64,000 nt of DNA, from the NCBI RefSeq assembly GCF_025499425.1, contig NZ_JAIMCB010000015.1, positions 58,688 through 122,687 of the forward strand, read 5' to 3'. The stretch comes from Acidiferrimicrobium sp. IK. GTDB lineage: Bacteria; Actinomycetota; Acidimicrobiia; Acidimicrobiales; Palsa-688. Below are positions 1-8,604 of the stretch, piece by piece. Both the position numbers and the translations under genes were made by a program. Within the stretch, counting starts at the first letter, position 1, and each line of letters starts with the position of its first letter. The notes beneath the pieces are model-generated. The model had not been told where the DNA came from. It searched no databases and saw only the letters and a list, made by a program, of their open reading frames with translations.

Positions 1-19
1 CAGGCGCAGTCACGTTGGT

Positions 20-1000
20 TCACGCCTCCTGGCGAGTGCGAGGGTCGAGGGCGACATAGAGCAGGTCTGCAACGAAGTTGGCCAGCAGAACCACGACGGT
101 GATGACGAGGAACACGCCCTGCATCAGCGGGTAGTCGTTCTCCTGCACGGCCTGCAGCAGCGACAGCCCGATTCCGGGATACGAGAAGACGATCTCGGTG
201 AGAAGCGACCCGGCCACGACGAAGCCCAGCTGCAGGGCGAAACCGGCCAGGTTCGGGAGGATGGCGTTCCTCGCTGCGTAGGTGAAGGCCACCCGCCGGG
301 TCGAGAGCCCCTTGGCCTGGGCGACCATCACGTAGTCCTCGCCGAGGGTGGTGACCATCATGTTGCGCATGCCCACCATCCACCCGGCCACCGACGCCAG
401 CACGATGGTCACCGCCGGCATCGCCCCGTGCGACAAGGCGCTGCGGGCGAAACCCCAGCTGAAGCCGACGTGGAGGTCGGAGCTGTAACCGCCGGAGATC
501 GGCAGCCAGTGGAGGGTGACCCCGAAGACGCTGACGAAGATCAGCCCCAGCCAGAAGTACGGGACGGCGGAAAGGAAGGTGGTGACGGGCAGGAGCGCCT
601 CCAGGCGCGATCCCCGGCGCCAGGCGATGAGGATCCCGAGCAAGGTGCCCAACGCGAAGCTGATGATGCTGGCCACTCCGACCAGGGCAATCGTCCACGG
701 CAACGCGTGGCCGATGATCGTCGTGACCCTCGTCGGGTACTGGCTGGTGGAGATCCCGAGGTCACCGTGGGCCATCTGGGACCAGAAGTGGCCGTACTGG
801 CTGAGCATGCTGGCTTTGGTGTTGATGCCGAACTGGGCCGCCAGCGCTTTGACCACCCCCGGAGAAACCGTGCCGTGCAGCTTGTCCAACGCGGCTTGGA
901 CCGGGCTACCGGGCATCAGGCGGGGCAGGAAGAAGTTGATCGTCAACGCGGCCCAGGCCGTGATCACGTAGAAGCCCAGCCGGCGCAGGAGATAGCGCAC
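20..1000 (-). CDS. ABC transporter inner-membrane permease, DppB/OppB type
   Basis: Permease subunit of a peptide/nickel/oligosaccharide-class ABC importer (BPD_transp_1 family). The 326 residues begin MRYLLRRLGFYVITAW, a typical DppB N-terminus with a first membrane helix, followed by a periplasmic segment (about residues 30-100) and five further hydrophobic helices. The EAA-type loop is visible around GLSTRRVAFTYAARNAILP. GTG start, one base after the stop of the upstream LacI gene, so the two are co-transcribed and probably translationally coupled. The ATPase, DppC-type partner and binding protein would lie beyond the left edge. The LacI partner suggests a carbohydrate rather than a peptide substrate, but this is inference. 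Confidence 0.92.
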   Translation of the reverse strand: MRYLLRRLGFYVITAWAALTINFFLPRLMPGSPVQAALDKLHGTVSPGVVKALAAQFGINTKASMLSQYGHFWSQMAHGDLGISTSQYPTRVTTIIGHALPWTIALVGVASIISFALGTLLGILIAWRRGSRLEALLPVTTFLSAVPYFWLGLIFVSVFGVTLHWLPISGGYSSDLHVGFSWGFARSALSHGAMPAVTIVLASVAGWMVGMRNMMVTTLGEDYVMVAQAKGLSTRRVAFTYAARNAILPNLAGFALQLGFVVAGSLLTEIVFSYPGIGLSLLQAVQENDYPLMQGVFLVITVVVLLANFVADLLYVALDPRTRQEA

Positions 1001-1001
1001 C

Positions 1002-2102
1002 TCAGACCCCCAGATCCCAGGTCTCGGACAGAAGACCGTGATGCTCCGCGCGGCACCCGCAGCTGCCCCGGATCTGGAGCTGGGTGGGCAGCACGATGTC
1101 CCGGCTGGCCGGCGGCCGGCCTTCGACCAACCCGACCAGCACCTCCACGGCCGTCGCGCCCAGCTGACGGCTGGGCTGGCGCACCGAGGTCAACGCGGGT
1201 GAAAGGTGGCGGACCACGGGGATGTCGTCGAATCCCACCACCGCGACCTCCTCGGGGACCTTGACCCCCGCTCCGGCCAGCACGTGCATCACGCCGATGG
1301 CCATCTGGTCGTTGGCGCACGCGATCCCTTCGGGCAGCTCGCCGCCCGACTCCAGCCACTGGCGGGTAGCGCGGGCCGCGCCGCCCGATGTCCAGTCGGC
1401 GGCCCACGCCTCGAGCGGCTGCACCGTCCCGCCCAGCTCGGTCACTGAGGCGACGAAGGACTGGGCCCGGGTGGTGCTGTCGGGGCTGGCCGCCAGGCCA
1501 GACACGAACGCCAGGCGCCGGAAACCGTGGCCGCTTACGAGGTGGGCGGCCACGTCGGCCATGGCCGCCGCGTTGTCCACCCGCACCGTCACCGCCGAGC
1601 GGGTCCGGCCGCTACCGGCCAGCAGCACCATCGGGATCCGCTTGGCCAGGGGAGCGACGCGCCGCTCGGGCAGGACCCGGTCGAGCAAGATCAGCCCGTC
1701 GACCTTGCCGGTCAGGCCGTTGATGGTGCGCTCCGGGTCGCCGGAGCTTCCCCCGGCGCTGTTGAGCAGCAGCGAGTAGCCCAGCTGCGACGCGCCGGCC
1801 TCGGCGCCACGCACGATCGAGTCGCTGAAGAGCAGGGTCTCCTCCTCGACGCTTAGGAGGTCATCGGTGGCGGGCACGCCGTCGAAGACGATCCCCACCA
1901 CCTTTTTGAGTCCCTGTGACAGCCCCCGGGCGGCGCCGTTTGGCACGAACTTGAGCTCGCCGACCGCGTCCATCACCCGCTGGCGGGTGGCGGCCCGCAG
2001 GTTGGTGTGCCCGTTGAGGACCCGGGATACGGTGGCGATGGAAACCCCCGCCCGATCCGCAACGTCGTAGATGGTGGGCGCGCCGGCCCCCGATGGCTCC
2101 AC
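1002..2102 (-). CDS. LacI-family transcriptional regulator
   Basis: DNA-binding repressor, 366 residues. N-terminal LacI helix-turn-helix (TIYDVADRAGVSIATVSRVLNG, about residues 9-30) followed by a periplasmic-binding-protein-like effector domain. The C-terminus carries the usual LacI-family RGSCGC-type tail. It is the first gene of the transporter operon, followed one base later by the ABC permease, so it probably controls sugar uptake autoregulatively. A LacI-type palindrome lies about 30 bases upstream of its start codon. Confidence 0.95.
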   Translation of the reverse strand: MEPSGAGAPTIYDVADRAGVSIATVSRVLNGHTNLRAATRQRVMDAVGELKFVPNGAARGLSQGLKKVVGIVFDGVPATDDLLSVEEETLLFSDSIVRGAEAGASQLGYSLLLNSAGGSSGDPERTINGLTGKVDGLILLDRVLPERRVAPLAKRIPMVLLAGSGRTRSAVTVRVDNAAAMADVAAHLVSGHGFRRLAFVSGLAASPDSTTRAQSFVASVTELGGTVQPLEAWAADWTSGGAARATRQWLESGGELPEGIACANDQMAIGVMHVLAGAGVKVPEEVAVVGFDDIPVVRHLSPALTSVRQPSRQLGATAVEVLVGLVEGRPPASRDIVLPTQLQIRGSCGCRAEHHGLLSETWDLGV

Positions 2103-2129
2103 AATCCCCCCGGATGTTCAGCGCCTTGA

Positions 2130-2143
2130 TGTAAGCGCTTCCA
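2130..2143. promoter_or_regulatory. LacI/CcpA-type operator palindrome
   Basis: TGTAAGCGCTTCCA, with the central CG and AAGCGCTT core characteristic of LacI-family operators. It sits 27 bases upstream of the lacI-like start codon, where it could autoregulate the lacI-permease operon. The match is by eye. Confidence 0.65.
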
Positions 2144-2223
2144 TGAGAGAGTAACGTCAGGTCCAGGACAGGTCAAGGGCGCCGGGGGGATTTCCGCCGG
2201 GCTGCCCCGCGAAGCGCCCTGGA

Positions 2224-2883
2224 ATGGCTCCGGGCATACTTGCGGGGATGCCCGAGCCGCGCTCGACGGTCCCGACTGCGGTGACGACCGCCACCGGCGA
2301 CCACCAGGTACACCGCCGGCCTGGGGGTCGCTCCGAGCGGGTGCGGGCGGCGGTCGCCGATGCCGTGCTCGAGTTGTTCCGGGAGCGGCAGTTCTCCTTC
2401 GGGGTGACCGAGGTCGCCGACCGGGCCGGGGTCCACCGGGCGACGGTCTACCGCCGCTGGCCCACCCGCGGCGACCTGATCGCCGAGGCGCTCAGCTCGT
2501 TCTTCCGCGGGATCTCGATCCCCGACACGGGGAGCTGGCCCCGCGACGTCCACGCGCTGGCGTCAGCACTGGCGCGGTTCTTCAACGACCCGGTGGAGAT
2601 CGGCGTGATCACCTCCCTCATCACCGACGCCGACCCGCTGGCCGCCGAGGTCATACGACGGCACTGGGACCCGATCGTGGAGTGCATGAAAGACGTGGTC
2701 GAGCGGGCCAAAACCCGAGGGGAGATCGCCGCCCACATCGAGTCGGGGCGGATCATCGAGATGCTGATCGGGCCGTTCGTCGTCCACACCGTCGTGGTCC
2801 GCCGCAGCATCAGCCGGCGGCACGTCACCGAGATCGCGGAGCTGGTGGTCCGAGCGGCGCTCCACCCCCCCGAGCCGTCTTAG
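2224..2883 (+). CDS. TetR/AcrR-family transcriptional regulator
   Basis: Repressor of 219 residues. The N-terminal helix-turn-helix is clear (FGVTEVADRAGVHRATVYRRWPTRGDL, about residues 58-84), followed by an all-helical ligand domain (TetR_C-type, with the LIGPFVVHTVV stretch). About 38 residues precede the HTH, so the true start may be the ATG at 2248 rather than 2224. It is followed 65 bases later by the flavoenzyme gene on the same strand, which is the likeliest target; ligand unknown. Confidence 0.9.
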   Translation: MAPGILAGMPEPRSTVPTAVTTATGDHQVHRRPGGRSERVRAAVADAVLELFRERQFSFGVTEVADRAGVHRATVYRRWPTRGDLIAEALSSFFRGISIPDTGSWPRDVHALASALARFFNDPVEIGVITSLITDADPLAAEVIRRHWDPIVECMKDVVERAKTRGEIAAHIESGRIIEMLIGPFVVHTVVVRRSISRRHVTEIAELVVRAALHPPEPS

Positions 2884-2894
2884 AGCGACAACTG

Positions 2895-2923
2895 TTGATT
2901 TAAGACGGAGGCGCCCGTACAAT
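2895..2923 (+). promoter_or_regulatory. Predicted housekeeping sigma promoter
   Basis: A -35 box TTGATT (2895-2900) and a -10 box TACAAT (2918-2923) separated by exactly 17 bases, 25 bases upstream of the GTG start of the flavoenzyme gene. This is one of the best consensus-like promoters in the window. Confidence 0.6.
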
Positions 2924-2948
2924 CGGTCCCCGACATGGGGGTGTCGCC

Positions 2949-5054
2949 GTGAACCCGTCCCGCTTCAGCCATCTCCTGGCCCCTGGCCGCCTGGGACCGT
3001 TGCAGCTCCGCAACCGGGTGGTGCTGCCGGCTATGGATCAAAACGCCTGCAGCGACGAGGGGCTGATCACCGATGAGGTCGTCGCCCACTACGAGGAGCG
3101 CGCCCGCGGCGGGGTGGGCCTGCTGATCCTCGAGACCTCCGCGGTGGCCTATCCGGTGGGCGCCACGTCGCGCCACCAGCCGTCCCTGTCGAGCGACGAC
3201 TGCATCCCCGGCCTGCGCCGACTGGGCGAGGCCGTCCACGCCCACGGGGCGAAGATGATCGTCCAGATGTGCCATCACGGCAAGGTGGCCCGCGTCGACA
3301 CCATGGAGGGCCGCGAACAGCTGGTGGCGTCCGTGCCGCTGCCCGAATTCCAAGCGGAGCTGGAGAACGTCCTACCCGACGAGCTGGCGGGCCTCCTCGC
3401 CGCCAACGGCAGCCAGATCCCGACGGCTCGAGCCGCGACCAGCGAGGACCTCGACTGGGTGGTGGGCGCCTTCGCGGCCGCCGCCCGCCGGGTGCAGGCC
3501 GCGGGCCTCGACGGGGTGGAGGTGCACGGAGGGCACGGCTACTTGATCGCGTCGTTCCTGTCGCCGTACTCGAACCGCCGGGGCGACGAGTACGGCGGGT
3601 CGAGCGACAACCGGGCCCGGCTCCTGACCCGGGTCGTGCGCGCCGTGCGGGAGGCGTGCGGACCGGAATTCGCGGTGGTCGTGCGTCTCGACGGCCAAGA
3701 ACACGGCGGCGGGATCACACCGGAGCTGGCCGCGGCCCACGGCGCGCTGGCCGCCGGCGCCGGCGCCGACGCCGTCCATGTCAGCTCCTACAGCCAGAAC
3801 CCCCTGACGTATGCCTTCACCGAGGGCCCGCTGCCGTGGCGACCCGGCCAGTACATCGAGCTGGCTCGCCAGGTGAAGGCAGCCGTCGAGGTGCCGGTCA
3901 TCGCCGTCGGGCGCATCTCGCCGGCCTTGGCCGAGGAGCTGCTCTCGGGCGGTGACGTCTGTGACTTCGTGGCCATGGGACGCCAGCTGCTGGCCGACCC
4001 GGAGATCCCCAACCGGCTGGCGGCCGGACGGCCGGAGCTGATCCGGACCTGCATCAACTGCTTCGTGTGCGTGGCCGAGAACTTCTGGGACGGACGGCCG
4101 GTGTGCGCCGTCAACGCCCGTCTCGGCCACTACGACCGTCCGGTGCCGGCGGCGACCGGCGGGCGGCGGGTCGTGGTGGTCGGCGGCGGGCCGGCCGGCC
4201 TGGAAGCGGCCCGGGTCGCGGCCGGGCGGGGCCACGAGGTGCTGGTCATGGAGAGCCGCCGGCTGGGGGGCACCGCGCTCTTGTCGTCGCTCACGACGCC
4301 GGCCAACGGCGAGCTGGTCCGCTACCTCGTCGCCGCGACCCGGGACGCAGGCGTGGAGGTGCGCCTCGGCCGGCCGGCGGACGCCGATGACGTCGCGGCC
4401 GAGCACCCCGACGTCGTGGTCGTGGCCACCGGCGCCCGCCGAGTACGCCCAGCCGTCCCCGGAGGCGACCTTCCCCATGTCCTCTCCGGCGACGACCTGC
4501 GCGACCTGCTCATCGGCAGCGGGACGCCGCCAGGCGTGGGTCGCGGGATGGGCTGGCTGCTCGGCGCGGCCCGCGCCGCCCGGCTGCTCGAGGACCCCGC
4601 CCGCCTCCGCCGCCTGTCGCGGCTTTGGATGCCCATCGGGCGGCGGGTCGCGGTGGTCGGCGGCGGCCTGGTCGGCGTCGAGCTGGCCGAATTTCTCGCC
4701 GAACGGAGGCGTACGGTGACCGTCCTCGAAGACAGCGCCTACCTGGGCGCGGAGATGGCCCTCCCCCGACGGATGCGGGCCCTCCACGAGCTGGCGGGTG
4801 CCGGGGTGCGCACCGAGCGCAACGCCGCCGTCACCCGGATCGACCGCACCACCGTCACCTTCGAGAGCGGCGGTGACGAGCAGTCCGTCCCCGCCGACAC
4901 CGTCATCTACGCGGCGGGGGTCCGTCCCGACCCGACCCTGGCCGACGCGCTCCGCGCGGCCGGTCTGGAGACCGTCGCGGCCGGCGACTGCGCGACGGTC
5001 GGCTACATCCAAGGAGCGATCCGCAGCGGCGCCGACGCGGCGGCCCGCATCTGA
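2949..5054 (+). CDS. FMN/FAD/4Fe-4S oxidoreductase, 2,4-dienoyl-CoA reductase (FadH) type
   Basis: Three-domain flavoenzyme of the old-yellow-enzyme family, 701 residues, GTG start. Residues 1-370 form the FMN TIM barrel (LQLRNRVVLPAM near the N-terminus; YGGSSDNRARLLTRVV typical of the family). A cysteine cluster CINCFVC followed 11 residues later by another Cys binds the 4Fe-4S centre. Two dinucleotide-binding motifs follow: VVVVGGGPAGLEAARVA (FAD) and VAVVGGGLVGVELAEFLA (NADPH). The family reduces enoyl or dienoyl thioesters, or demethylates amines; the exact substrate cannot be read here. It follows a TetR gene and has its own promoter. Confidence 0.92.
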   Translation: MNPSRFSHLLAPGRLGPLQLRNRVVLPAMDQNACSDEGLITDEVVAHYEERARGGVGLLILETSAVAYPVGATSRHQPSLSSDDCIPGLRRLGEAVHAHGAKMIVQMCHHGKVARVDTMEGREQLVASVPLPEFQAELENVLPDELAGLLAANGSQIPTARAATSEDLDWVVGAFAAAARRVQAAGLDGVEVHGGHGYLIASFLSPYSNRRGDEYGGSSDNRARLLTRVVRAVREACGPEFAVVVRLDGQEHGGGITPELAAAHGALAAGAGADAVHVSSYSQNPLTYAFTEGPLPWRPGQYIELARQVKAAVEVPVIAVGRISPALAEELLSGGDVCDFVAMGRQLLADPEIPNRLAAGRPELIRTCINCFVCVAENFWDGRPVCAVNARLGHYDRPVPAATGGRRVVVVGGGPAGLEAARVAAGRGHEVLVMESRRLGGTALLSSLTTPANGELVRYLVAATRDAGVEVRLGRPADADDVAAEHPDVVVVATGARRVRPAVPGGDLPHVLSGDDLRDLLIGSGTPPGVGRGMGWLLGAARAARLLEDPARLRRLSRLWMPIGRRVAVVGGGLVGVELAEFLAERRRTVTVLEDSAYLGAEMALPRRMRALHELAGAGVRTERNAAVTRIDRTTVTFESGGDEQSVPADTVIYAAGVRPDPTLADALRAAGLETVAAGDCATVGYIQGAIRSGADAAARI

Positions 5055-5112
5055 ACCGACCCGACCGGGCGATACCACTCAAGTTCATTGGCAGGTTGCC
5101 GATAGGGACCCC

Positions 5113-7095
5113 GTGAGAGGCTGGAGGCGGCGGATCGGACAGCGGATGTCGCTGGTGACCCGCTTCGCGCTCTTGTGCCTGGTCCTGTTCGCGGCGTTGG
5201 GGGCCGGGATCGGCTACCAGCTTCACAACCTGGTGCAGCGGCGGGAGACCACCGCAGTCGCCAACGACATGATCGTCGCGGTCCGTTTCGGCGCGGCCGG
5301 CTTCAACTCATTGGACTCCAGCACCAAGTCGAGGGCCGCCACCGCGCTGGAGGCCGGTCAGGCGGTCGGCGCCGAGGCGGTCTACAAAGACACGGTCCTC
5401 TACGACAGCACGGGGCACGACCGCGGCGCGCCGGTCCCCGTCACCGGCCCGTACCGCGCCGCGCTGGCCGGCAACGCCGGCTACGCGGACCTGCGGACAC
5501 CGTCGTGCGCTTGCACCCCGGCCGCCCGGTTCCTCCTCGCCCGCTACCACCGCCTGGTCGCGGTGTACGTACCGATCAGCATCGGCCGCGTGCCGATGCT
5601 GGCCATGGTGTACATGCCGTACGCGGCGATCAGTTCCGCGGTCGCCAAGGACACCCAGACCATCGCCTTCACTCTGGCCATTGGCCTGACCATCGCCTAC
5701 CTCACGCTGTTCCGTCTCGTGTCGCGGTCCTCACGGCGGCTGCACCGGCAGATGGACCTCAACCACCAGCTAGCTCTCACCGACGCGCTCACCGGGCTCC
5801 CCAACAGGGTCAACCTGGAGGACCGGGCGGCCCGCGCCATCGCCGACGCGAGAGGCGGCGGGAGCCGAGTGGGGTTGCTGCTGCTCGATCTCGACCGGTT
5901 CAAGGACGTCAACGACACCCTCGGACATCACGTCGGCGACCTGTTGCTTCGCGCCATCGGCAGCCGCCTGCAAGACGCGCTGGGCGACGCCGGGACGGTG
6001 GCCCGCCTGGGCGGCGACGAGTTCGCGGCCTTGCTCACCGACCTGGCATCCCCGGCCGACGCGGAGCGAGCCGCCCGGGCTCTCCTCGCGGCGCTGGACG
6101 CGCCCTTCGAGGTGGACGACGCCACCCTCGACGTGTCGGGCAGCATCGGGGTGGCGGTTACACCCGACCACGGCACCACCTTCGTCGAGCTGATGCAGCG
6201 CGCCGACATCGCGATGTACGTGGCCAAAGACACCCAGGACCGGGTCACCGTCTTCGCACCGGACCTCGACACCCACAGCCGGAGCCGCCTGACGCTGCTC
6301 GGTGACCTGCGCCGGGCCATCGACGACCCCGAGCAGCTCACCTTGCACTACCAACCGAAGGCCGACACCCGCAGCGGGGCCATCGTCGGTGTCGAGGCGC
6401 TGGCCCGATGGAACCACCCCACCGAGGGCAACATCCCGCCCGACGAGTTCATCGACATCGCGGAGCGGACCGGGCTCATCAAGCCGCTCACCGACCGGGT
6501 GCTCGACATGGCACTCCACCAGGTCGCCACCTGGGGAGCCGCCGGACTCGACATCCACGTCGCGGTCAACGTTTCGCCGCGCTGCCTGCTCGACCACGAC
6601 TTCCCGGCCCAGGTGGCCCGAGCCCTCGCCGCGCACGCTGTCCCCGTCGACCACCTAGAGCTCGAGATCACCGAGAACGCCGTCATGTCCGAGCCAGGAC
6701 GGGCGCTGGAGATCCTCGACCAGCTGGCCCGCTCCGGCATCACGCTGTCCATCGACGACTTCGGCACCGGCTACTCGTCGATGGCCTACATCCGCCAGAT
6801 GCCGGTACACCAGATCAAGATCGACCGGGTGTTCATAGCCGGCCTGGCCGACCAGGGGCCCGACGCGGCGATCGTGCGCTCCAGCATCGACCTGGCCCGG
6901 AACCTGGGTCTCACCGTCGTCGCCGAGGGCGTGGAAACCCAGGCCACCTGGGAGCACCTGGCTGCCCTCGGTTGCGACACCATCCAGGGCTACCTGCTGT
7001 CCAGGCCGCTCCCCCCCGACGTCCTCGCGGCGTGGCTCAGACAGCGAGATCAGCACCCGCCGCAACGGCCGACCTCGGCTCTCGCCACGACGTAG
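5113..7095 (+). CDS. Membrane-anchored GGDEF-EAL cyclic-di-GMP protein
   Basis: Diguanylate cyclase/phosphodiesterase of about 660 residues. A first membrane helix (LLCLVLFAALGAGIGY), an extracytoplasmic sensor of roughly 150 residues, and a second helix (TIAFTLAIGLTIAYLTLF) precede a GGDEF domain with intact RLGGDEFAALL, then an EAL domain with EALARW, DDFGTGYSS and KIDRVFI. Both active-site signatures look intact, so dual activity is possible. The reading frame is open upstream to 4798, but that part lies inside the preceding gene; I chose GTG 5113 (alternative ATG 5146). No adjacent partner shows its signal. Confidence 0.93.
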   Translation: MRGWRRRIGQRMSLVTRFALLCLVLFAALGAGIGYQLHNLVQRRETTAVANDMIVAVRFGAAGFNSLDSSTKSRAATALEAGQAVGAEAVYKDTVLYDSTGHDRGAPVPVTGPYRAALAGNAGYADLRTPSCACTPAARFLLARYHRLVAVYVPISIGRVPMLAMVYMPYAAISSAVAKDTQTIAFTLAIGLTIAYLTLFRLVSRSSRRLHRQMDLNHQLALTDALTGLPNRVNLEDRAARAIADARGGGSRVGLLLLDLDRFKDVNDTLGHHVGDLLLRAIGSRLQDALGDAGTVARLGGDEFAALLTDLASPADAERAARALLAALDAPFEVDDATLDVSGSIGVAVTPDHGTTFVELMQRADIAMYVAKDTQDRVTVFAPDLDTHSRSRLTLLGDLRRAIDDPEQLTLHYQPKADTRSGAIVGVEALARWNHPTEGNIPPDEFIDIAERTGLIKPLTDRVLDMALHQVATWGAAGLDIHVAVNVSPRCLLDHDFPAQVARALAAHAVPVDHLELEITENAVMSEPGRALEILDQLARSGITLSIDDFGTGYSSMAYIRQMPVHQIKIDRVFIAGLADQGPDAAIVRSSIDLARNLGLTVVAEGVETQATWEHLAALGCDTIQGYLLSRPLPPDVLAAWLRQRDQHPPQRPTSALATT

Positions 7096-7128
7096 CCGAG
7101 CGCGGGAGGGACCCGATAGCCCGTCGCT

Positions 7129-7144
7129 GCAGGCGTCAGCCTGC
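7129..7144. terminator. Hairpin between convergent genes
   Basis: GCAGGC-gtca-GCCTGC: a perfect 6-bp stem with a 4-base loop between the ends of the GGDEF-EAL gene and the convergent phosphoesterase gene. No T-tract, so only terminator-like. Confidence 0.4.
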
Positions 7145-8161
7145 GGGGCGAAGACCGAAGGCCGAGGACATGGACGCTACGGTGGCGGCCGCCCCGAGAA
7201 GGGGGTGCAGCCCGAGAAGCTCCTCGGTGGTGCGCAGCAGGGAGTAGTGGTTGAAGGCGGTCGCGGCCCGGGTGCCGGGTGTCACCGAAGGGGCGATCAC
7301 GTAGCACGGGACGGCGGTGCCCCCCGACTCGTTTTCGTCCCAGGTTATGAACACCGCGGTGTGGCCGGCCCGGTAGGTGGCGCTGTCGAGGATCAGGGGC
7401 AGCTCGGCGGAGAGCCAGGCGTCACCGGTCCGGGTGGAGCAGTCGTGCATGTCGTGACACAAGTTGGGGGTCAGCTCGGTGAACGCCGCCACCGGGTCGG
7501 GGGTGGCCGGGAGGGCCACGTCGTGGGCGGTGCAGCCGGGCCCGAGGTCGGTGTAGTAGGCGGCGGGGTTGTGGCGCACCGCGTACTCGCCGCTGCTGGT
7601 CCGGTCGCAGGGGGAAGGCATGGCTTCCTGCCAGGAAGCCCAGCGGTCGCCGAGCAGGGAGAAGATGCTCGGCCCGGGCACTGGGTGCGAGCCGGGGCCG
7701 CTGTCGTCGGTGATGCCGTGGGTCGAGCCGGACGTGAGGGCGATGTAGTTGGGCAAGCTCGGGTGAGCGACGCCGTCGTAGTTGGTGGCCAACCCGCACG
7801 CCCGGGCGACGCTGGCCAGATACGGAGCTGAGGAGGAGCCGACGACGTCGTCGGCGGCCCGGTTTTCCATCAGGATCCACACGACGTGGTCGATCCCGCC
7901 GGCGTCCGGCAGACCGCAGGGTTGGGTGGCGCTCGGCGCGCCGGGCGAGGTCGCCACGGTGGTCGAGGGCGTGGCGCTGGTGGTGGGGGCGGCGGTCCCC
8001 CCCGGAGCCGGGGTGACCGGCGTCGTCGCCGGCGGGGGGATCGTCGGATGGGTCGCCACTGTCTGCCCGCCGCCGCAGGCCGCGGCGACGGCAGCGACGG
8101 CTACGACGGCGGCGGCGAGCCGCAGCCGGGCGGCACAAGACGGGGTTGGACGGGCGGCCAC
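7136..8161 (-). CDS. Secreted lipoprotein phosphoesterase (PF04185 type)
   Basis: Alkaline-phosphatase-superfamily phosphoesterase related to acid phosphatase AcpA and phospholipase C. From GTG 8161 the 341-residue product starts with a lipoprotein signal (LRLAAAVVAVAAVAAAC; lipobox Cys about residue 29), then a Thr/Pro/Ala-rich linker, then the catalytic domain: IDHVVWILMENRA supplies the conserved metal-binding Glu-Asn, HPSLPNYIALTSG a second conserved block, and FITWDENES a later metal site. The frame runs further upstream, but there it overlaps the XRE gene; the signal peptide fixes the start. Probably acts outside the membrane to release phosphate from organic esters. Confidence 0.85.
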   Translation of the reverse strand: MAARPTPSCAARLRLAAAVVAVAAVAAACGGGQTVATHPTIPPPATTPVTPAPGGTAAPTTSATPSTTVATSPGAPSATQPCGLPDAGGIDHVVWILMENRAADDVVGSSSAPYLASVARACGLATNYDGVAHPSLPNYIALTSGSTHGITDDSGPGSHPVPGPSIFSLLGDRWASWQEAMPSPCDRTSSGEYAVRHNPAAYYTDLGPGCTAHDVALPATPDPVAAFTELTPNLCHDMHDCSTRTGDAWLSAELPLILDSATYRAGHTAVFITWDENESGGTAVPCYVIAPSVTPGTRAATAFNHYSLLRTTEELLGLHPLLGAAATVASMSSAFGLRPAG

Positions 8162-8243
8162 CCGCCCGAGCGTAGGGACTGGCCCGTGGGCGTGGCGGTC
8201 AGGCCCCAAGGCAGGCTGGTGCCAGGCCGGAGTCAGGTCCGAG

Positions 8244-8555
8244 TCAGGCGACGTCGTGGCGGGATCCGGCCTGCGCCCTCGGCCCCACCCCACCTCGGAG
8301 TGACCGGTCGACCTCTGCCCACAGCTCGTCGAGGGACACGCCGAGGACCCCGGCGATGGCGGCCACGGTCGAGAAGGCGGGGGTGGCCACGCGACCGGAC
8401 TCGATCTTGCGGACGGTCTCGGGGGAGACTCCGGCTCGAAGCGCCACTTCGAGCATCGAACGGCTGCCGCGGGCCTGTCGCAGGAGGGCCCCGAGGCGCT
8501 GCCCCCGGTCGACCTCCGCTTGGGTGAGGGGCAGCCGGACCATGCCACCGACCAT
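8244..8555 (-). CDS. XRE-family helix-turn-helix regulator
   Basis: Small DNA-binding protein (103 residues from ATG 8555, or 99 from ATG 8543). Cro/C1-type HTH: LGALLRQARGSRSMLEVALRAGVSPETVRKIESGR, followed by FSTVAAIAGVLGVSLDELW. Divergent from methionine aminopeptidase with a palindromic intergenic region. Pairing of a small XRE gene with a map paralogue is common in actinobacteria, and the regulator presumably represses it. Confidence 0.88.
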   Translation of the reverse strand: MVGGMVRLPLTQAEVDRGQRLGALLRQARGSRSMLEVALRAGVSPETVRKIESGRVATPAFSTVAAIAGVLGVSLDELWAEVDRSLRGGVGPRAQAGSRHDVA

Positions 8556-8556
8556 A

Positions 8557-8590
8557 GTACCGGTACAGTAATACCGGGATAGTTATTGGT
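8557..8590. promoter_or_regulatory. Repeated TACCGG operator between XRE and map
   Basis: GTACCGGTAC (8557-8566) is a perfect 10-bp palindrome touching the XRE start codon. TACCGG recurs at 8572-8577 and a related TTGGTA lies just before the map ribosome-binding site. The spacing of about 12-14 bases suggests adjacent repressor half-sites serving both divergent promoters. Confidence 0.5.
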
Positions 8591-8604
8591 AAGGAAGGCG
8601 GCAG

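Noticed and set aside
3372..5078. 568-residue open frame on the minus strand opposite the flavoenzyme
   Set aside because: Composition is Gly/Arg/Asp-rich with no domain, and it mirrors a clearly conserved gene; typical high-GC antisense frame.
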